14,453 nt of DNA from an uncultured Lysobacteraceae bacterium (GTDB taxonomy: Bacteria; Pseudomonadota; Gammaproteobacteria; Xanthomonadales; Rhodanobacteraceae), in contig CAMLLF010000021.1 in the NCBI GenBank assembly GCA_946480705.1, forward strand, positions 1-14,453, written 5' to 3'. This document shows positions 1 through 6,775 of the stretch, one piece after another. Under the pieces are notes generated by a model. That model did no database searches, was not told the origin of the DNA, and was given only the letters and a program-made list of their open reading frames with translations. Position 1 is the stretch's first letter; the number at the start of each line of letters is the position of its first letter. Both the position numbers and the translations under genes were made by a program.

Positions 1-1
1 T

Positions 2-181
2 CTCGATTTCCTGATCGACGTGCTCGAAGAGGAATCGAGCACCGACCGCGACTACTACGTCGATCTCGACACGCTCGACTACCTCGCCGAGCGCGGTGCC
101 GAAGCATCGCTGATGTCTGCGCTGCGTCATGCGCTCGGCGCGCGCGAGGAGATGGAGTTCCGCTGGGAAGCCGCGGGCTGA
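2..181 (+). CDS. C-terminal end of an unrecognised acidic protein (5' truncated)
   Basis: A reading frame enters from the left edge and ends at TGA 179-181, leaving 59 residues. The visible part is strongly acidic near its start (DVLEEESSTDRDYYVDLDTL), then has short helix-like Ala/Leu/Glu/Arg stretches and ends in FRWEAAG. Codons are rich in third-position G/C, as in the neighbouring real genes, which supports it being coding. I see no catalytic motif, membrane segment or known domain and do not recognise the family. It reads toward the lipoprotein gene on the other strand, so the two converge across a 140-base gap holding a hairpin repeat. The start and full length lie outside the window. 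Confidence 0.65.
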   Translation, partial: LDFLIDVLEEESSTDRDYYVDLDTLDYLAERGAEASLMSALRHALGAREEMEFRWEAAG

Positions 182-261
182 TCGGCGCGAGCGACCGCGG
201 CCTTCCGGCGTCGCGTGGAGCCGGAACATCTCCCGGAAATCGCGGATCGACCGGCAGGCGA

Positions 262-295
262 CCGTAGGCTGAGCGAAGCGAAGCCCAACCTACGG
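262..295. repeat. REP-like hairpin repeat between convergent genes
   Basis: Arms CCGTAGG (262-268) and CCTACGG (289-295) are perfect inverted copies around a 20-base centre holding two GCGAA units and GGCT/AGCC, which can also pair. Short GTAGG...CCTAC palindromes with a GGCTTCGC-type core are common dispersed extragenic repeats in gammaproteobacterial genomes. Here it lies between two genes that end toward each other. No T-run follows on either strand, so it is not a standard intrinsic terminator, though it could protect mRNA ends or block read-through. Only one clear copy is in the window; a weak relative of the left arm (CCGTAGGCG) occurs near 4108. Confidence 0.6.
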
Positions 296-321
296 CGTTG
301 ATTGCCCGTGCAGGCGCGTCT

Positions 322-2019
322 TCAGCGCGTAACGATCGTTTCCAGCATCGCCACGCCGTCGTTCTTCGCCGTGACCGTGACCTCGGCGCTGTCGATGCGC
401 TGCTCGTATACCTTGAACAGCTGCTTCTGCGTATCCATGTCGGCGCGCTGTTCTTCGGGAATCAGCGGTCCCATCACGTCGAACACGCCGCCGAGACGGC
501 CGTACATCGCGCCGGTGAAATGCATGCGCAGGACGACCGGCTCGGCCGCCGCGGGTGCCGCCAGGTAGGCGCCGAGCGTCGCTTCTTCGCCGGCACCGGC
601 CGATATCGCGAGCGCGCGGTCGTTCATCGCGAGAAACAGCGGCGGTACGCTCGCCGGCGCGATACCGGCCGGCAGCGCGACCGGCTTGCCGTCCGGCGCA
701 AGTTTCAGATCCTTGAGCGTGGGCAGCGCGAGCTGCGCCATCGCAACGGCGCCCGCCGGATTGTTGAGCGCGACGACCAGCTTGCCGGCGATGTCGGGCT
801 TGTCCACGCCGGAGGCAAAGTCGAGCTTGTTCAGGGTCACGCGCAGGCCGGACAGGTCGCTGGCCGGCGGCGGGATCGTCGTGTCGAGGCTCTGCTTCAT
901 CTTCGCGAAGCTCTCGTTGAGCGAGGCGAGGTCGGCGCAGGCATAGGGTTTTTCGACGACGGCCTTGGCCTGCTTGAGCCAGAACGTCTTCTGCTTCAGC
1001 ACCGGCAGGGCCAGCGCGAAATCGACGAGGCCTTCGCTCTTCGTGCCCGTTCCCGGCGCGCCGCCGAGGCTTGCGGCGAATTCCGCGGCGAGCGCCGGCT
1101 CGATTTCGAGCTGCGCGTGGATCGTCATGCGCTTGGGCGCGAGTTCCGTATAGCCCAGCACGAAGCGCGGGAACTTCGCCGCGATCGCGCGCGTCTCGGC
1201 CTTGCAGGCCGCGTCCGCCGCCGGCAGCCCTTCGCCGTAGGTCGAGCCCACGAGCTCGCGCCGGATCGGATTGGTTTCGTCGCTGAGGAAATCGACCAGC
1301 CGGACCACATCGACATAGCCCGACGCATACGGCGTGTAGCCGTAGCGCTTGTTCAGCGTCGTGAGGTTCTCGACGTCGAACGCCTTGGCCGGACGCGTCA
1401 GGCCGAGCAGCTGCTTGCGCAGGTCTTCGCTCGCCTTGGCCGGCGCCAGCGTCATGACGAGGTGCTTGCCGGAGATCGCGATCAGCACCTGCATGTCTTC
1501 GGCGGTCAGCGCCCAGTGTTCGAGATCGCCGAGTTTCGCTTTCGGCAGCTGCGCGCCGGCCTTGGTCTCGATGCGGGCGATCGCGGCGCGCAGCGCGTCC
1601 GGATCGGCCAGTTGCAGCCGCGCTACCGGCAGCGCGCCGACGCCGTAGAGCGCGATGTGCGTGGAGCCCTTGATGCCGAGCTGTTCGGTCGTGCCGGCCT
1701 TGACGTGGGCCGACACCTCGTCGAGGACGGCGCGTGCGGCCTTGGTCGCGGCAGAACCCGCGCCGCCGGCGTCGGCATCCGTTTTCTCGACCTTGTCGAG
1801 CATGCGCTGATACATGCCGAGCGACAGCGGCCAGACTTCGCGCGTCATCGCCGACCACTCGTCGAGTACCGGCTGCGGCGTGGGTTCGAGATTCGCGAAC
1901 ACGAACGGCGTGTCGGCGGGCACGAAGGCCAGCGGCGAATCGGCATCGGGTTTCTTGCCGCAGGCGGCAAGCGCCAGCAGCAGGGCAAGCGGAACGACGC
2001 GGCGAGCGTAGGCGTACAT
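322..2019 (-). CDS. putative lipoprotein of unknown function, 565 aa
   Basis: The protein starts MYAYARRVVPLALLLALAAC: two Arg, a hydrophobic core and a lipobox L17-A18-A19-C20 followed by GKKPD, the pattern of a lipoprotein signal peptide. Asp is not at +2, so outer-membrane delivery is plausible. The mature part begins with a long stretch including FVPADTPFVFANLEP, a motif I associate with poorly characterised large lipoproteins of Xanthomonas relatives (DUF3352-like; from memory). No enzymatic motif is evident and the function is unknown. The ATG at 2017-2019 is chosen because it begins the signal peptide and has a GGGGA purine run about 10 bases upstream; the frame stays open further upstream to 2940, but that part is antisense to pyrB. 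The gene follows pyrB after 89 bases and could be read from it or from its own promoter. Confidence 0.8.
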   Translation of the reverse strand: MYAYARRVVPLALLLALAACGKKPDADSPLAFVPADTPFVFANLEPTPQPVLDEWSAMTREVWPLSLGMYQRMLDKVEKTDADAGGAGSAATKAARAVLDEVSAHVKAGTTEQLGIKGSTHIALYGVGALPVARLQLADPDALRAAIARIETKAGAQLPKAKLGDLEHWALTAEDMQVLIAISGKHLVMTLAPAKASEDLRKQLLGLTRPAKAFDVENLTTLNKRYGYTPYASGYVDVVRLVDFLSDETNPIRRELVGSTYGEGLPAADAACKAETRAIAAKFPRFVLGYTELAPKRMTIHAQLEIEPALAAEFAASLGGAPGTGTKSEGLVDFALALPVLKQKTFWLKQAKAVVEKPYACADLASLNESFAKMKQSLDTTIPPPASDLSGLRVTLNKLDFASGVDKPDIAGKLVVALNNPAGAVAMAQLALPTLKDLKLAPDGKPVALPAGIAPASVPPLFLAMNDRALAISAGAGEEATLGAYLAAPAAAEPVVLRMHFTGAMYGRLGGVFDVMGPLIPEEQRADMDTQKQLFKVYEQRIDSAEVTVTAKNDGVAMLETIVTR

Positions 2020-2108
2020 GAGGGTTCCCCAGGGTTGACACACGGTGCGGGCACGAATGTCCGCTTGCACAACTATCACCGAAACGCGTGCCGGAACAAA
2101 CTCCGAAC

Positions 2109-3059
2109 TCAGGCGTCCAGCAGTTCCGCCAGCACGGCCATGCGCACGAACACGCCGTTGCTGACTTGTTCCAGAATGCACGATTGCGCGCCGTCGGCGA
2201 CCGCGGACGCGATTTCGACTTCGCGGTTGATCGGGCCCGGGTGCATGACGAGGCAGTCGGGACGGGCGAGGCGCAGACGCCGCGCGTCGAGGCCGTAGCG
2301 GGCGTAGTAGGCCTGCTCGGACGGCACGTGCGCCTGCTCCATGCGCTCCTTCTGCAGGCGCAGCATGATGACGACGTCGACGCCGGCCAGCGCCGCGTCG
2401 AAATCCTCGACGAGTTCGCAGCCCGGCAGCTCGGCTTCCGACGGCAGCAGGTTCGCCGGTGCGCAGACGCGCAGCGTGCCGACGCCGAGCGCGCGCAGCG
2501 CGTGGAGATCGGAGCGCGCAACGCGCGAATGCAGGATGTCGCCGCAGATCAGCACGCGCAGCGCGCTGAAGTCCGGACGGTGGCGGCGGATCGTGTAGGC
2601 GTCGAGCAGCCCCTGCGTCGGATGCGCATTGCTGCCGTCGCCGGCGTTGACCACGCTCGCGTCGCCGCGCACGTGGCGCGCGAGGAATTCGGCCGTGCCG
2701 TTTTCCTTGTGCCGCACGACGAACGCGTCGCAGTGCATGGCTTCGAGCGTATGCAGCGTGTCGACGAGGCTTTCGCCCTTGCTCGTCGACGAACTCGCGA
2801 TGTCGAAGTTGATGACGTCGGCGCCGAGGCGCTTGGCCGCGAGGTCGAATGAGGTGCGCGTGCGCGTGGAATTTTCGAAGAACAGGTTGACGACGGCGCG
2901 GCCCTGCAGCAGGTCGAGCTTGCGCCGGTCGCGCAGCCATTGTTCGCGCAGCACGTCGGCACGATCGAGCAGCCGCGTGATCTGTGCCGCGGACAGCGTG
3001 TCGAGACTGATCAGATGGCGCAGGCGGCGCGGCGTTTCGGGCAGTTCGGAAGACGTCAT
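2109..3059 (-). CDS. pyrB: aspartate carbamoyltransferase catalytic subunit
   Basis: Catalyses the first committed step of pyrimidine synthesis: carbamoyl phosphate + L-aspartate to N-carbamoyl-aspartate, in the cytoplasm. The 316-residue length is normal. Family landmarks are present: the carbamoyl-phosphate loop STRTRTS (64-70), the SSTSKGES loop with Lys about 94, the VVRHKENG segment (114-121), HPTQGLLD (146-153), and the aspartate-side MHPGPINRE motif near the C-terminus. The ATG (3057-3059) overlaps the ruvX TGA by four bases (ATGA), indicating translational coupling. In Pseudomonas this gene is followed by an inactive dihydroorotase-like partner (PyrC') and preceded by pyrR; neither is present here, and no pyrI regulatory-subunit gene follows. 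It therefore may act as a simple trimer or use a partner encoded elsewhere. Confidence 0.96.
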   Translation of the reverse strand: MTSSELPETPRRLRHLISLDTLSAAQITRLLDRADVLREQWLRDRRKLDLLQGRAVVNLFFENSTRTRTSFDLAAKRLGADVINFDIASSSTSKGESLVDTLHTLEAMHCDAFVVRHKENGTAEFLARHVRGDASVVNAGDGSNAHPTQGLLDAYTIRRHRPDFSALRVLICGDILHSRVARSDLHALRALGVGTLRVCAPANLLPSEAELPGCELVEDFDAALAGVDVVIMLRLQKERMEQAHVPSEQAYYARYGLDARRLRLARPDCLVMHPGPINREVEIASAVADGAQSCILEQVSNGVFVRMAVLAELLDA

Positions 3060-3475
3060 GAGGGATCGGCGAGCCAGGTTTCGGTAATCACTTCGGCGGC
3101 CACTGCGTCGATGTCGGCCGCATGCTTCTTCTTGGCGATGCCCGCCGCGCGCCGCTGCGCGAAGCGCCGTGCGGCCTCGATCGAGCTGCGGCGTTCGTCG
3201 ACGAGGTGCAGCGGCAGGTCGCAGCGTTTGGCCAGCGCCGCGGCGAACGCGCGTGCGCCGCGGCTCGCGGGCTGTTCCGCGCCGTCGAGCGTCAGCGGCA
3301 GGCCGACGACGAGCGCCTCGGGCCGCCATTCGCGGATCCAGTGCTCGATGCGTTCCCAGTCCGGACCGTTGCCGCCGTTCGCGACGACGCCGAGCGGTCG
3401 CGCGGTGCCGGTCAGCCGGTTGCCGAGCGCGACACCGATCAGCCGGCTGCCGTAGTCGAAACCCATCACGTTCAT
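3056..3475 (-). CDS. ruvX: YqgF/RuvX family RNase H-like protein (putative Holliday junction resolvase / pre-16S rRNA nuclease)
   Basis: A 139-residue protein of normal family length with an RNase H-like fold. It shows the N-terminal catalytic motif MGFDYGSRLIGVA (Asp7), the VVGLPLTLDG strand-turn in the middle, LHLVDERRSS (in place of the usual DERLTT) and the C-terminal acidic patch ADIDAVAAEVI. The family is essential in many bacteria, is linked to 5'-end maturation of 16S rRNA in E. coli, and was first proposed as a Holliday junction resolvase. The start at 3475 lacks an obvious Shine-Dalgarno sequence; an ATG three codons later (MGFDYG) is an alternative. The gene lies 30 bases after algH and overlaps pyrB by four bases, an arrangement common in gammaproteobacteria. 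Confidence 0.93.
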   Translation of the reverse strand: MNVMGFDYGSRLIGVALGNRLTGTARPLGVVANGGNGPDWERIEHWIREWRPEALVVGLPLTLDGAEQPASRGARAFAAALAKRCDLPLHLVDERRSSIEAARRFAQRRAAGIAKKKHAADIDAVAAEVITETWLADPS

Positions 3476-3488
3476 GCAGTCAGGGCCG

Positions 3489-3504
3489 GCGCGCCGCGGC
3501 GCGC
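3489..3504. repeat. perfect 16-bp GC palindrome between algH and ruvX
   Basis: GCGCGCCGCGGCGCGC is identical to its reverse complement and fills half of the 30-base gap between the algH stop codon and the ruvX start. In mRNA it would fold only with a very small loop, and no T-run follows. The high G+C makes GC palindromes more likely by chance, so a role is uncertain. Confidence 0.5.
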
Positions 3505-3505
3505 G

Positions 3506-4072
3506 TCACGCATGGCCGGCGTAGTCGGTGAGCTGCGCCATGCTGCTGACGCCGAGCAGCGCGGCGGCGGCATCCCAGCGTTCGCTCAGCGGCGTTTCGA
3601 ACAGCAACTGCTCGCGCACAGAGACCGTGAGCCAGGCATTGTCGAGCAGTTCCTGTTCGAGCTGGCCCGGACTCCAGCCGGCGTAGCCGAGCGCGACGAC
3701 GGCATGCTCGGGACCTTCGCCGGCGGCCATCGCAATGAGGATGTCGCGCGAGGTCGTCACCGAAATGCGGTCGGAGATGCGGAACGACGATTCCCAGCCG
3801 CCGCCGGGTGCATGCAGCACGAAACCGCGTTCGGGCTGCACCGGTCCGCCGATCAGCACCGGCGCGTCGTTGACCTCGCCGATCTCCGAGGAAAGATTCA
3901 TCTGGGCGAGCACGTCGCCGAGGCGGTATTCCGAGAGGCGGTTGACGAGCAGTCCCATCGCGCCGTCTTCGTTGTGCTGGCAGACGAAGGTGACGCCCCG
4001 GGCAAAATTCGGATCGCGCATCGCCGGCATCGCGATGAGCAGCTGGTTGGACAGCGTGGCGAAGGAGCTCAT
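3506..4072 (-). CDS. algH: YqgE/AlgH family protein
   Basis: A 188-residue protein, matching the family's usual length of about 185-190. Family features: the N-terminal LSNQLLIAMPAMRDPNF segment, ARGVTFVCQHNEDGAMGLLVNR (31-52, central conserved block), the VLIGGPVQPERGFVLH block, and near the C-terminus VVALGYAGWSPGQLEQEL. The family was named from a P. aeruginosa alginate study but its biochemical role is not settled; it is cytoplasmic with no signal peptide. The ATG at 4070-4072 is chosen because the family begins at this MSSFATL-type sequence. The frame is open upstream to an ATG at 4165, but those 31 residues are Cys/Ser-rich and unlike the family. No Shine-Dalgarno sequence precedes the chosen start, and a -10-like TACAAT lies just upstream, so the mRNA may be leaderless. 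Confidence 0.93.
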   Translation of the reverse strand: MSSFATLSNQLLIAMPAMRDPNFARGVTFVCQHNEDGAMGLLVNRLSEYRLGDVLAQMNLSSEIGEVNDAPVLIGGPVQPERGFVLHAPGGGWESSFRISDRISVTTSRDILIAMAAGEGPEHAVVALGYAGWSPGQLEQELLDNAWLTVSVREQLLFETPLSERWDAAAALLGVSSMAQLTDYAGHA

Positions 4073-4080
4073 GGGCGCGG

Positions 4081-4086
4081 ATTGTA
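4081..4086 (-). promoter_or_regulatory. candidate -10 element for algH (possible leaderless mRNA)
   Basis: On the minus strand the bases read TACAAT, five of six matches to TATAAT, ending nine bases before the algH ATG. A transcript starting about seven bases further on would begin almost at the start codon. No convincing -35 box sits at 17 +/- 1 bases (GGTTCC at 16 is weak). The lack of a Shine-Dalgarno sequence before algH is consistent with a leaderless message, but this rests on pattern alone. Confidence 0.35.
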
Positions 4087-4126
4087 GCGGGATTCCACAG
4101 GAGGAACCGTAGGCGCAAGAAGCGGA

Positions 4127-4182
4127 GCGCACTGCGCCAGCCCACGTGGCGCATTGCGACGACATTCATGGCGCGCATTGCG
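4127..4182. promoter_or_regulatory. array of three CGCANTGCG palindromes upstream of algH
   Basis: GCGCACTGCG (4127-4136), GCGCATTGCG (4149-4158) and GCGCATTGCG (4173-4182) recur with start-to-start spacing of 22 and 24 bases, about two helical turns. Each contains the palindrome CGCA-N-TGCG. The array lies between tonB and algH, upstream of the candidate algH -10 box, at roughly 60, 80 and 105 bases before the predicted start point, where an activator or co-operative repressor could bind. I do not recognise a known regulator for this motif. It could also be a degenerate repeat. Confidence 0.35.
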
Positions 4183-4204
4183 CCGACACCTCGCGCCGGC
4201 GATG

Positions 4205-5068
4205 TTACCGGTTGCGCAGCACATCCCCGGGCAGGAACTGCCATGTGCGCGTGATGTACAGCTCGTCGATGTCCTCGCCGGTTTTCGGGATCGGCGGGAA
4301 CGGCGCGGCGAGCTGCACGATGCGCTGCACCGCATCGTCGAGCAGCTTGTGGCCCGAGCCCTGGATCACGTCCATCCGCTTGACCGTGCCGTCCTTGTTC
4401 AGCGTGACGGTCAGCAGCACGTCGCCGTGGAGCTGCTGGCGGCGCGCCTCGTCGGGATAGTTCAGGTTGCCGATGCGTTCGATGCGCGCGGCCCAGCCGG
4501 CCAGATACGACGCGTACGCATATTCCTTGGTATTGGCCGACAGGAACTTCTTCTTCGGGCGCTTCGCGTAGAGTTCTCGCTGGCGCTGGTATTCCTGCGA
4601 CAGTTGCGCCATCTCGGCGTTCTTCTCGACGAGTTCCTGCGCCGGCGGCTTGGGCAGGGACGGCGATTCGGGCGTCTCGCGCGCGGTCGTCACGGCGAAG
4701 TCCGCTTTTTTCTGGGTCAGTACTTCGGCCGGAGCGTCCGGCGTCGGTCGCGGCGCGCCGGCTTCGAGCGGCCGCGGCGCGACGCCGGGTGTCGGTTTGG
4801 GCAGCGGGCTCGACAGTGGATCGGCCGGACGCCGCGACTCGTCGCGATCCCCGCCGCCCGAGTTGTTGCTCTGGGCGAGAAAGTCGGCCTTCTCCGGTTT
4901 TTCCTTGTTCGTCGCCTGGATCAGGATCACGTCGAGCGCCGGCAGGTGCGAAGCCGGCGTCGCATACGTGAAAGTAATGCCGAGAATGACCACGGCGTGT
5001 GCGATCAGCGAGAACAGCAGGGTCACGCCGAAGCGGTCGGCGCCGGACGCGGGTCGGGTCGTGCTCAC
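4205..5068 (-). CDS. tonB: TonB-family energy transducer (TonB3-like)
   Basis: A 287-residue inner-membrane protein that should span the periplasm and pass proton-motive force from ExbB/ExbD-type partners to outer-membrane receptors. Order of parts: short N-terminus; one membrane helix at about 13-35 (FGVTLLFSLIAHAVVILG) carrying the S20-x3-H24 pattern of TonB helices; a Pro-rich spacer at about 80-145; a charged, probably helical stretch (VEKNAEMAQLSQEYQRQREL); and a C-terminal TonB domain from about 195, including LNYPDEARRQQLHGDV and LNKDGTVKRMDVI. The GTG start (5066-5068) overlaps the gshB TGA by four bases, so translation is probably coupled. The position beside gshB and pilG matches P. 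aeruginosa tonB3, which is needed for twitching motility. No exbB or exbD is in the window. Confidence 0.9.
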   Translation of the reverse strand: MSTTRPASGADRFGVTLLFSLIAHAVVILGITFTYATPASHLPALDVILIQATNKEKPEKADFLAQSNNSGGGDRDESRRPADPLSSPLPKPTPGVAPRPLEAGAPRPTPDAPAEVLTQKKADFAVTTARETPESPSLPKPPAQELVEKNAEMAQLSQEYQRQRELYAKRPKKKFLSANTKEYAYASYLAGWAARIERIGNLNYPDEARRQQLHGDVLLTVTLNKDGTVKRMDVIQGSGHKLLDDAVQRIVQLAAPFPPIPKTGEDIDELYITRTWQFLPGDVLRNR

Positions 5069-6012
5069 GCGAGTTTGCTTTCGATGCAGTCGAACAGGGT
5101 GCCCGCGATGTTAAGCCCGAACTGGGCGTCCAGTTCGCGGATGCAGGTCGGAGATGTGACATTGATCTCGGTCAGCCAGTCGCCGATGACGTCCAGGCCG
5201 ACGAAGATCATGCCCCGGCGCTTGAGTTCCGGGCCGACCCGGGCCGCGATCCAGCGGTCGCGCTCGCTCAGCGGGCGTCCCTCGCCGCGGCCGCCGGCCG
5301 CGAGGTTGCCGCGGAAGTCGTCGCCCTGCGGGATGCGCGCGAGCGCGTAGGGCACGGGTTCGCCGTCGATCAGCAGGATGCGCTTGTCGCCGGCGGCGAT
5401 CTCGGGCACGTATTTCTGTGCGAGCGCGAACGCGCGGCCGTTGACGGTCAGCGTTTCGAGGATCGAATTCAGGTTCGGATCGTTGTGATGCGAGCGGAAG
5501 ATGCCGCGGCCGCCCATGCCGTCGAGCGGCTTGAGTACGACCTGGCCGTGCTCCGCCACGAAGCGACGCAATTCGGCGCGATCGCGCGCGACGAGCGTCG
5601 GCGCGCAGCAGTCGGCAAACGACTGGGTATAAAGCTTTTCGTTCATGTCGCGCAGGCCGCGCGGGTCGTTCACGATCAGCGTGCCGGCGTTGCCGGCGAG
5701 TTCGAGCACCATCGTGTCGTAGACGAACTGCGGATCGACCGGCGGATCCTTGCGCGCGAGCACGAGCTGAACCGAGCTCAGCGGCTGCCATTGCGCGTCT
5801 TCGAGCGAGAACCAGTCGTGGGGATCGTCGCGGACCGCCAGCGGTGCAAGCCGTGCCCAGGCTTCGCCGGCGCGGATCGCGAGGTCGCCCTGGGTGCAGT
5901 AGCGCAGTTGCCAGCCGCGGCGCTGCGCTTCGACCAGCATGGCCAGGGTCGAGTCCTTTTTGGGCGTGATCGTGGCGATGGGATCCATCAGCACGGCGAG
6001 AATGCGGGCCAT
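5065..6012 (-). CDS. gshB: glutathione synthetase
   Basis: Joins gamma-glutamylcysteine and glycine using ATP, the second step of glutathione synthesis, in the cytoplasm. The 315-residue length is typical of the bacterial ATP-grasp enzyme. Features seen: the N-terminal MDPIATITPKKDSTLAML segment (9-26), RKDPPVD (87-93), VNDPRGLRDMNEKLY (114-128), the glycine-rich ATP-grasp loop KPLDGMGGRGIFR (161-173), GNLAAGGRGE (235-244) and the metal-binding EINVTSP (282-288). The ATG at 6010-6012 has an AGGA about 10 bases upstream. It is first in a minus-strand operon with tonB and diverges from pilG across 308 bases. I see no strong sigma70 match facing gshB; a weak TAGTAC near 6071-6076 is the best I find. 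Confidence 0.97.
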   Translation of the reverse strand: MARILAVLMDPIATITPKKDSTLAMLVEAQRRGWQLRYCTQGDLAIRAGEAWARLAPLAVRDDPHDWFSLEDAQWQPLSSVQLVLARKDPPVDPQFVYDTMVLELAGNAGTLIVNDPRGLRDMNEKLYTQSFADCCAPTLVARDRAELRRFVAEHGQVVLKPLDGMGGRGIFRSHHNDPNLNSILETLTVNGRAFALAQKYVPEIAAGDKRILLIDGEPVPYALARIPQGDDFRGNLAAGGRGEGRPLSERDRWIAARVGPELKRRGMIFVGLDVIGDWLTEINVTSPTCIRELDAQFGLNIAGTLFDCIESKLA

Positions 6013-6159
6013 GCACGCGATTCCTGGCGGGAGGGGAAGGCGCCGATGATGCCCGTGCAGGTGCCATCTGTACTAGCATCGCGCTAGACTTCCGAAACCG
6101 CGCCGGGAGCGTCGCCGGAACGAGGTTCCTAAGCGACGGCAGCAACTTAGGCGATTAAC

Positions 6160-6188
6160 TTGACAGGTTTGCTGACTAGCGGTTAAAC
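6160..6188 (+). promoter_or_regulatory. candidate sigma70 promoter for the pilGHIJKL cluster
   Basis: A perfect TTGACA (6160-6165) is followed after exactly 17 bases by TTAAAC (6183-6188), which matches TATAAT at three positions. The local sequence is AT-richer than its surroundings. Transcription would start near 6195, giving a leader of about 125 bases before the pilG start. TTAAC (6155-6159) and GTTAA (6182-6186) form an inverted pair overlapping both edges, a layout that would suit a repressor, though five-base arms are weak evidence. Confidence 0.5.
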
Positions 6189-6311
6189 AGCGACAAAGCC
6201 CCGTCACGACGCCTCCGTGCAGCGTTCTGGCGAAGCGGCAAAGCGACGTCGCAGTGGAAATGGCAAGACTCGTGCATGGGGATTCCCCCGTGCCACAGAC
6301 TCAGGTGGCTT

Positions 6312-6317
6312 GGAGGG
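6312..6317 (+). promoter_or_regulatory. ribosome-binding site that decides the pilG start
   Basis: GGAGGG ends three bases before GTG 6321 (GGAGG, four bases). It is a near-perfect Shine-Dalgarno sequence with slightly short spacing. The in-frame ATG upstream at 6276 has no such site, so this favours the GTG start. Confidence 0.6.
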
Positions 6318-6320
6318 TAC

Positions 6321-6725
6321 GTGGAAGACGCGACGAAATCGGGCAGTCTGAGCGGCATGAAAGTGATGGTCATCGACGATTCGAAGACCATTCGTCGCAC
6401 GGCCGAGACGCTGCTCAAGAAGGAAGGCGCCGACGTCGTCACCGCGACCGACGGCTTCGAGGCGCTGGCGAAGATCTCCGATCACCAGCCGCACATCATT
6501 TTTGTCGACATCATGATGCCGCGCCTCGACGGATATCAGACCTGCGCGCTCATCAAGAACAATCAAATGTTCAAGAGCACGCCGGTCATCATGCTGTCGT
6601 CCAAGGACGGTCTGTTCGACAAGGCCCGGGGCCGCATCGTCGGCTCGGAACAGTATTTGACGAAACCGTTTACCCGAGAAGAGCTGCTCGGCGCCATCCG
6701 GCGTCATGTAGATCTCAAAGCGTGA
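6321..6725 (+). CDS. pilG: type IV pilus twitching response regulator PilG (CheY-like)
   Basis: A single receiver-domain protein that accepts phosphate from the ChpA/PilL kinase and promotes pilus extension and twitching. From the GTG at 6321 it is 134 residues, close to the ~135 of P. aeruginosa PilG. Features: the acidic pair D19-D20 in KVMVIDDSKTIRRTAETLL, phospho-acceptor D63 in FVDIMMPRLDGYQTCALIK, S93-S94 in VIMLSSKDGLFDKARGRIVG, and K115 in QYLTKPF. The KTIRRTAETLL and KDGLFDKARGRIVGS strings are close to those of known PilG proteins, which sets it apart from a generic CheY. GTG is preferred over ATG 6276 because of its strong ribosome-binding site and the family length; ATG 6357 would start right at the domain. 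It is first gene of the Pil-Chp cluster. Confidence 0.95.
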   Translation: MEDATKSGSLSGMKVMVIDDSKTIRRTAETLLKKEGADVVTATDGFEALAKISDHQPHIIFVDIMMPRLDGYQTCALIKNNQMFKSTPVIMLSSKDGLFDKARGRIVGSEQYLTKPFTREELLGAIRRHVDLKA

Positions 6726-6775
6726 TGCGACTGCGGTAGCTTGGGGTAACGCCATAGCGCTCACAGGGGGAAGCG

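Larger units (their letters stand above)
6013..6320. other. divergent intergenic control region between gshB and pilG
   Basis: No gene is evident in these 308 bases. The stretch is less GC-rich around 6150-6190 than its surroundings. It holds the best promoter match of the window (6160-6188, toward pilG), a TTAAC/GTTAA inverted pair framing that promoter, a 10-base palindrome GCGACGTCGC (6243-6252), and GGGG-ATT-CCCC (6278-6288) plus GCCAC/GTGGC pairing just before the pilG ribosome-binding site. No riboswitch or small RNA could be recognised. Confidence 0.7.

Noticed and set aside
2035..2040. Perfect TTGACA on the plus strand
   Set aside because: No -10 partner and no plus-strand gene downstream; lies in the leader of the minus-strand lipoprotein gene.
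298..2298. Plus-strand 666-codon frame
   Set aside because: Antisense to the lipoprotein and pyrB; Arg/Gly/His-rich with no motif, while the minus frame has a signal peptide and PyrB motifs.
2020..2940. N-terminal extension of the lipoprotein frame to an ATG at 2940
   Set aside because: The extension overlaps pyrB in another frame and is Arg/Ala-rich; the signal peptide and lipobox begin at 2019.
4073..4165. 31-residue extension of AlgH to an ATG at 4165
   Set aside because: Does not resemble the family N-terminus; the usual length is reached from 4072.
4154..6087. Plus-strand frames of 398 and 362 codons
   Set aside because: Antisense to tonB and gshB, which are confirmed by family motifs.
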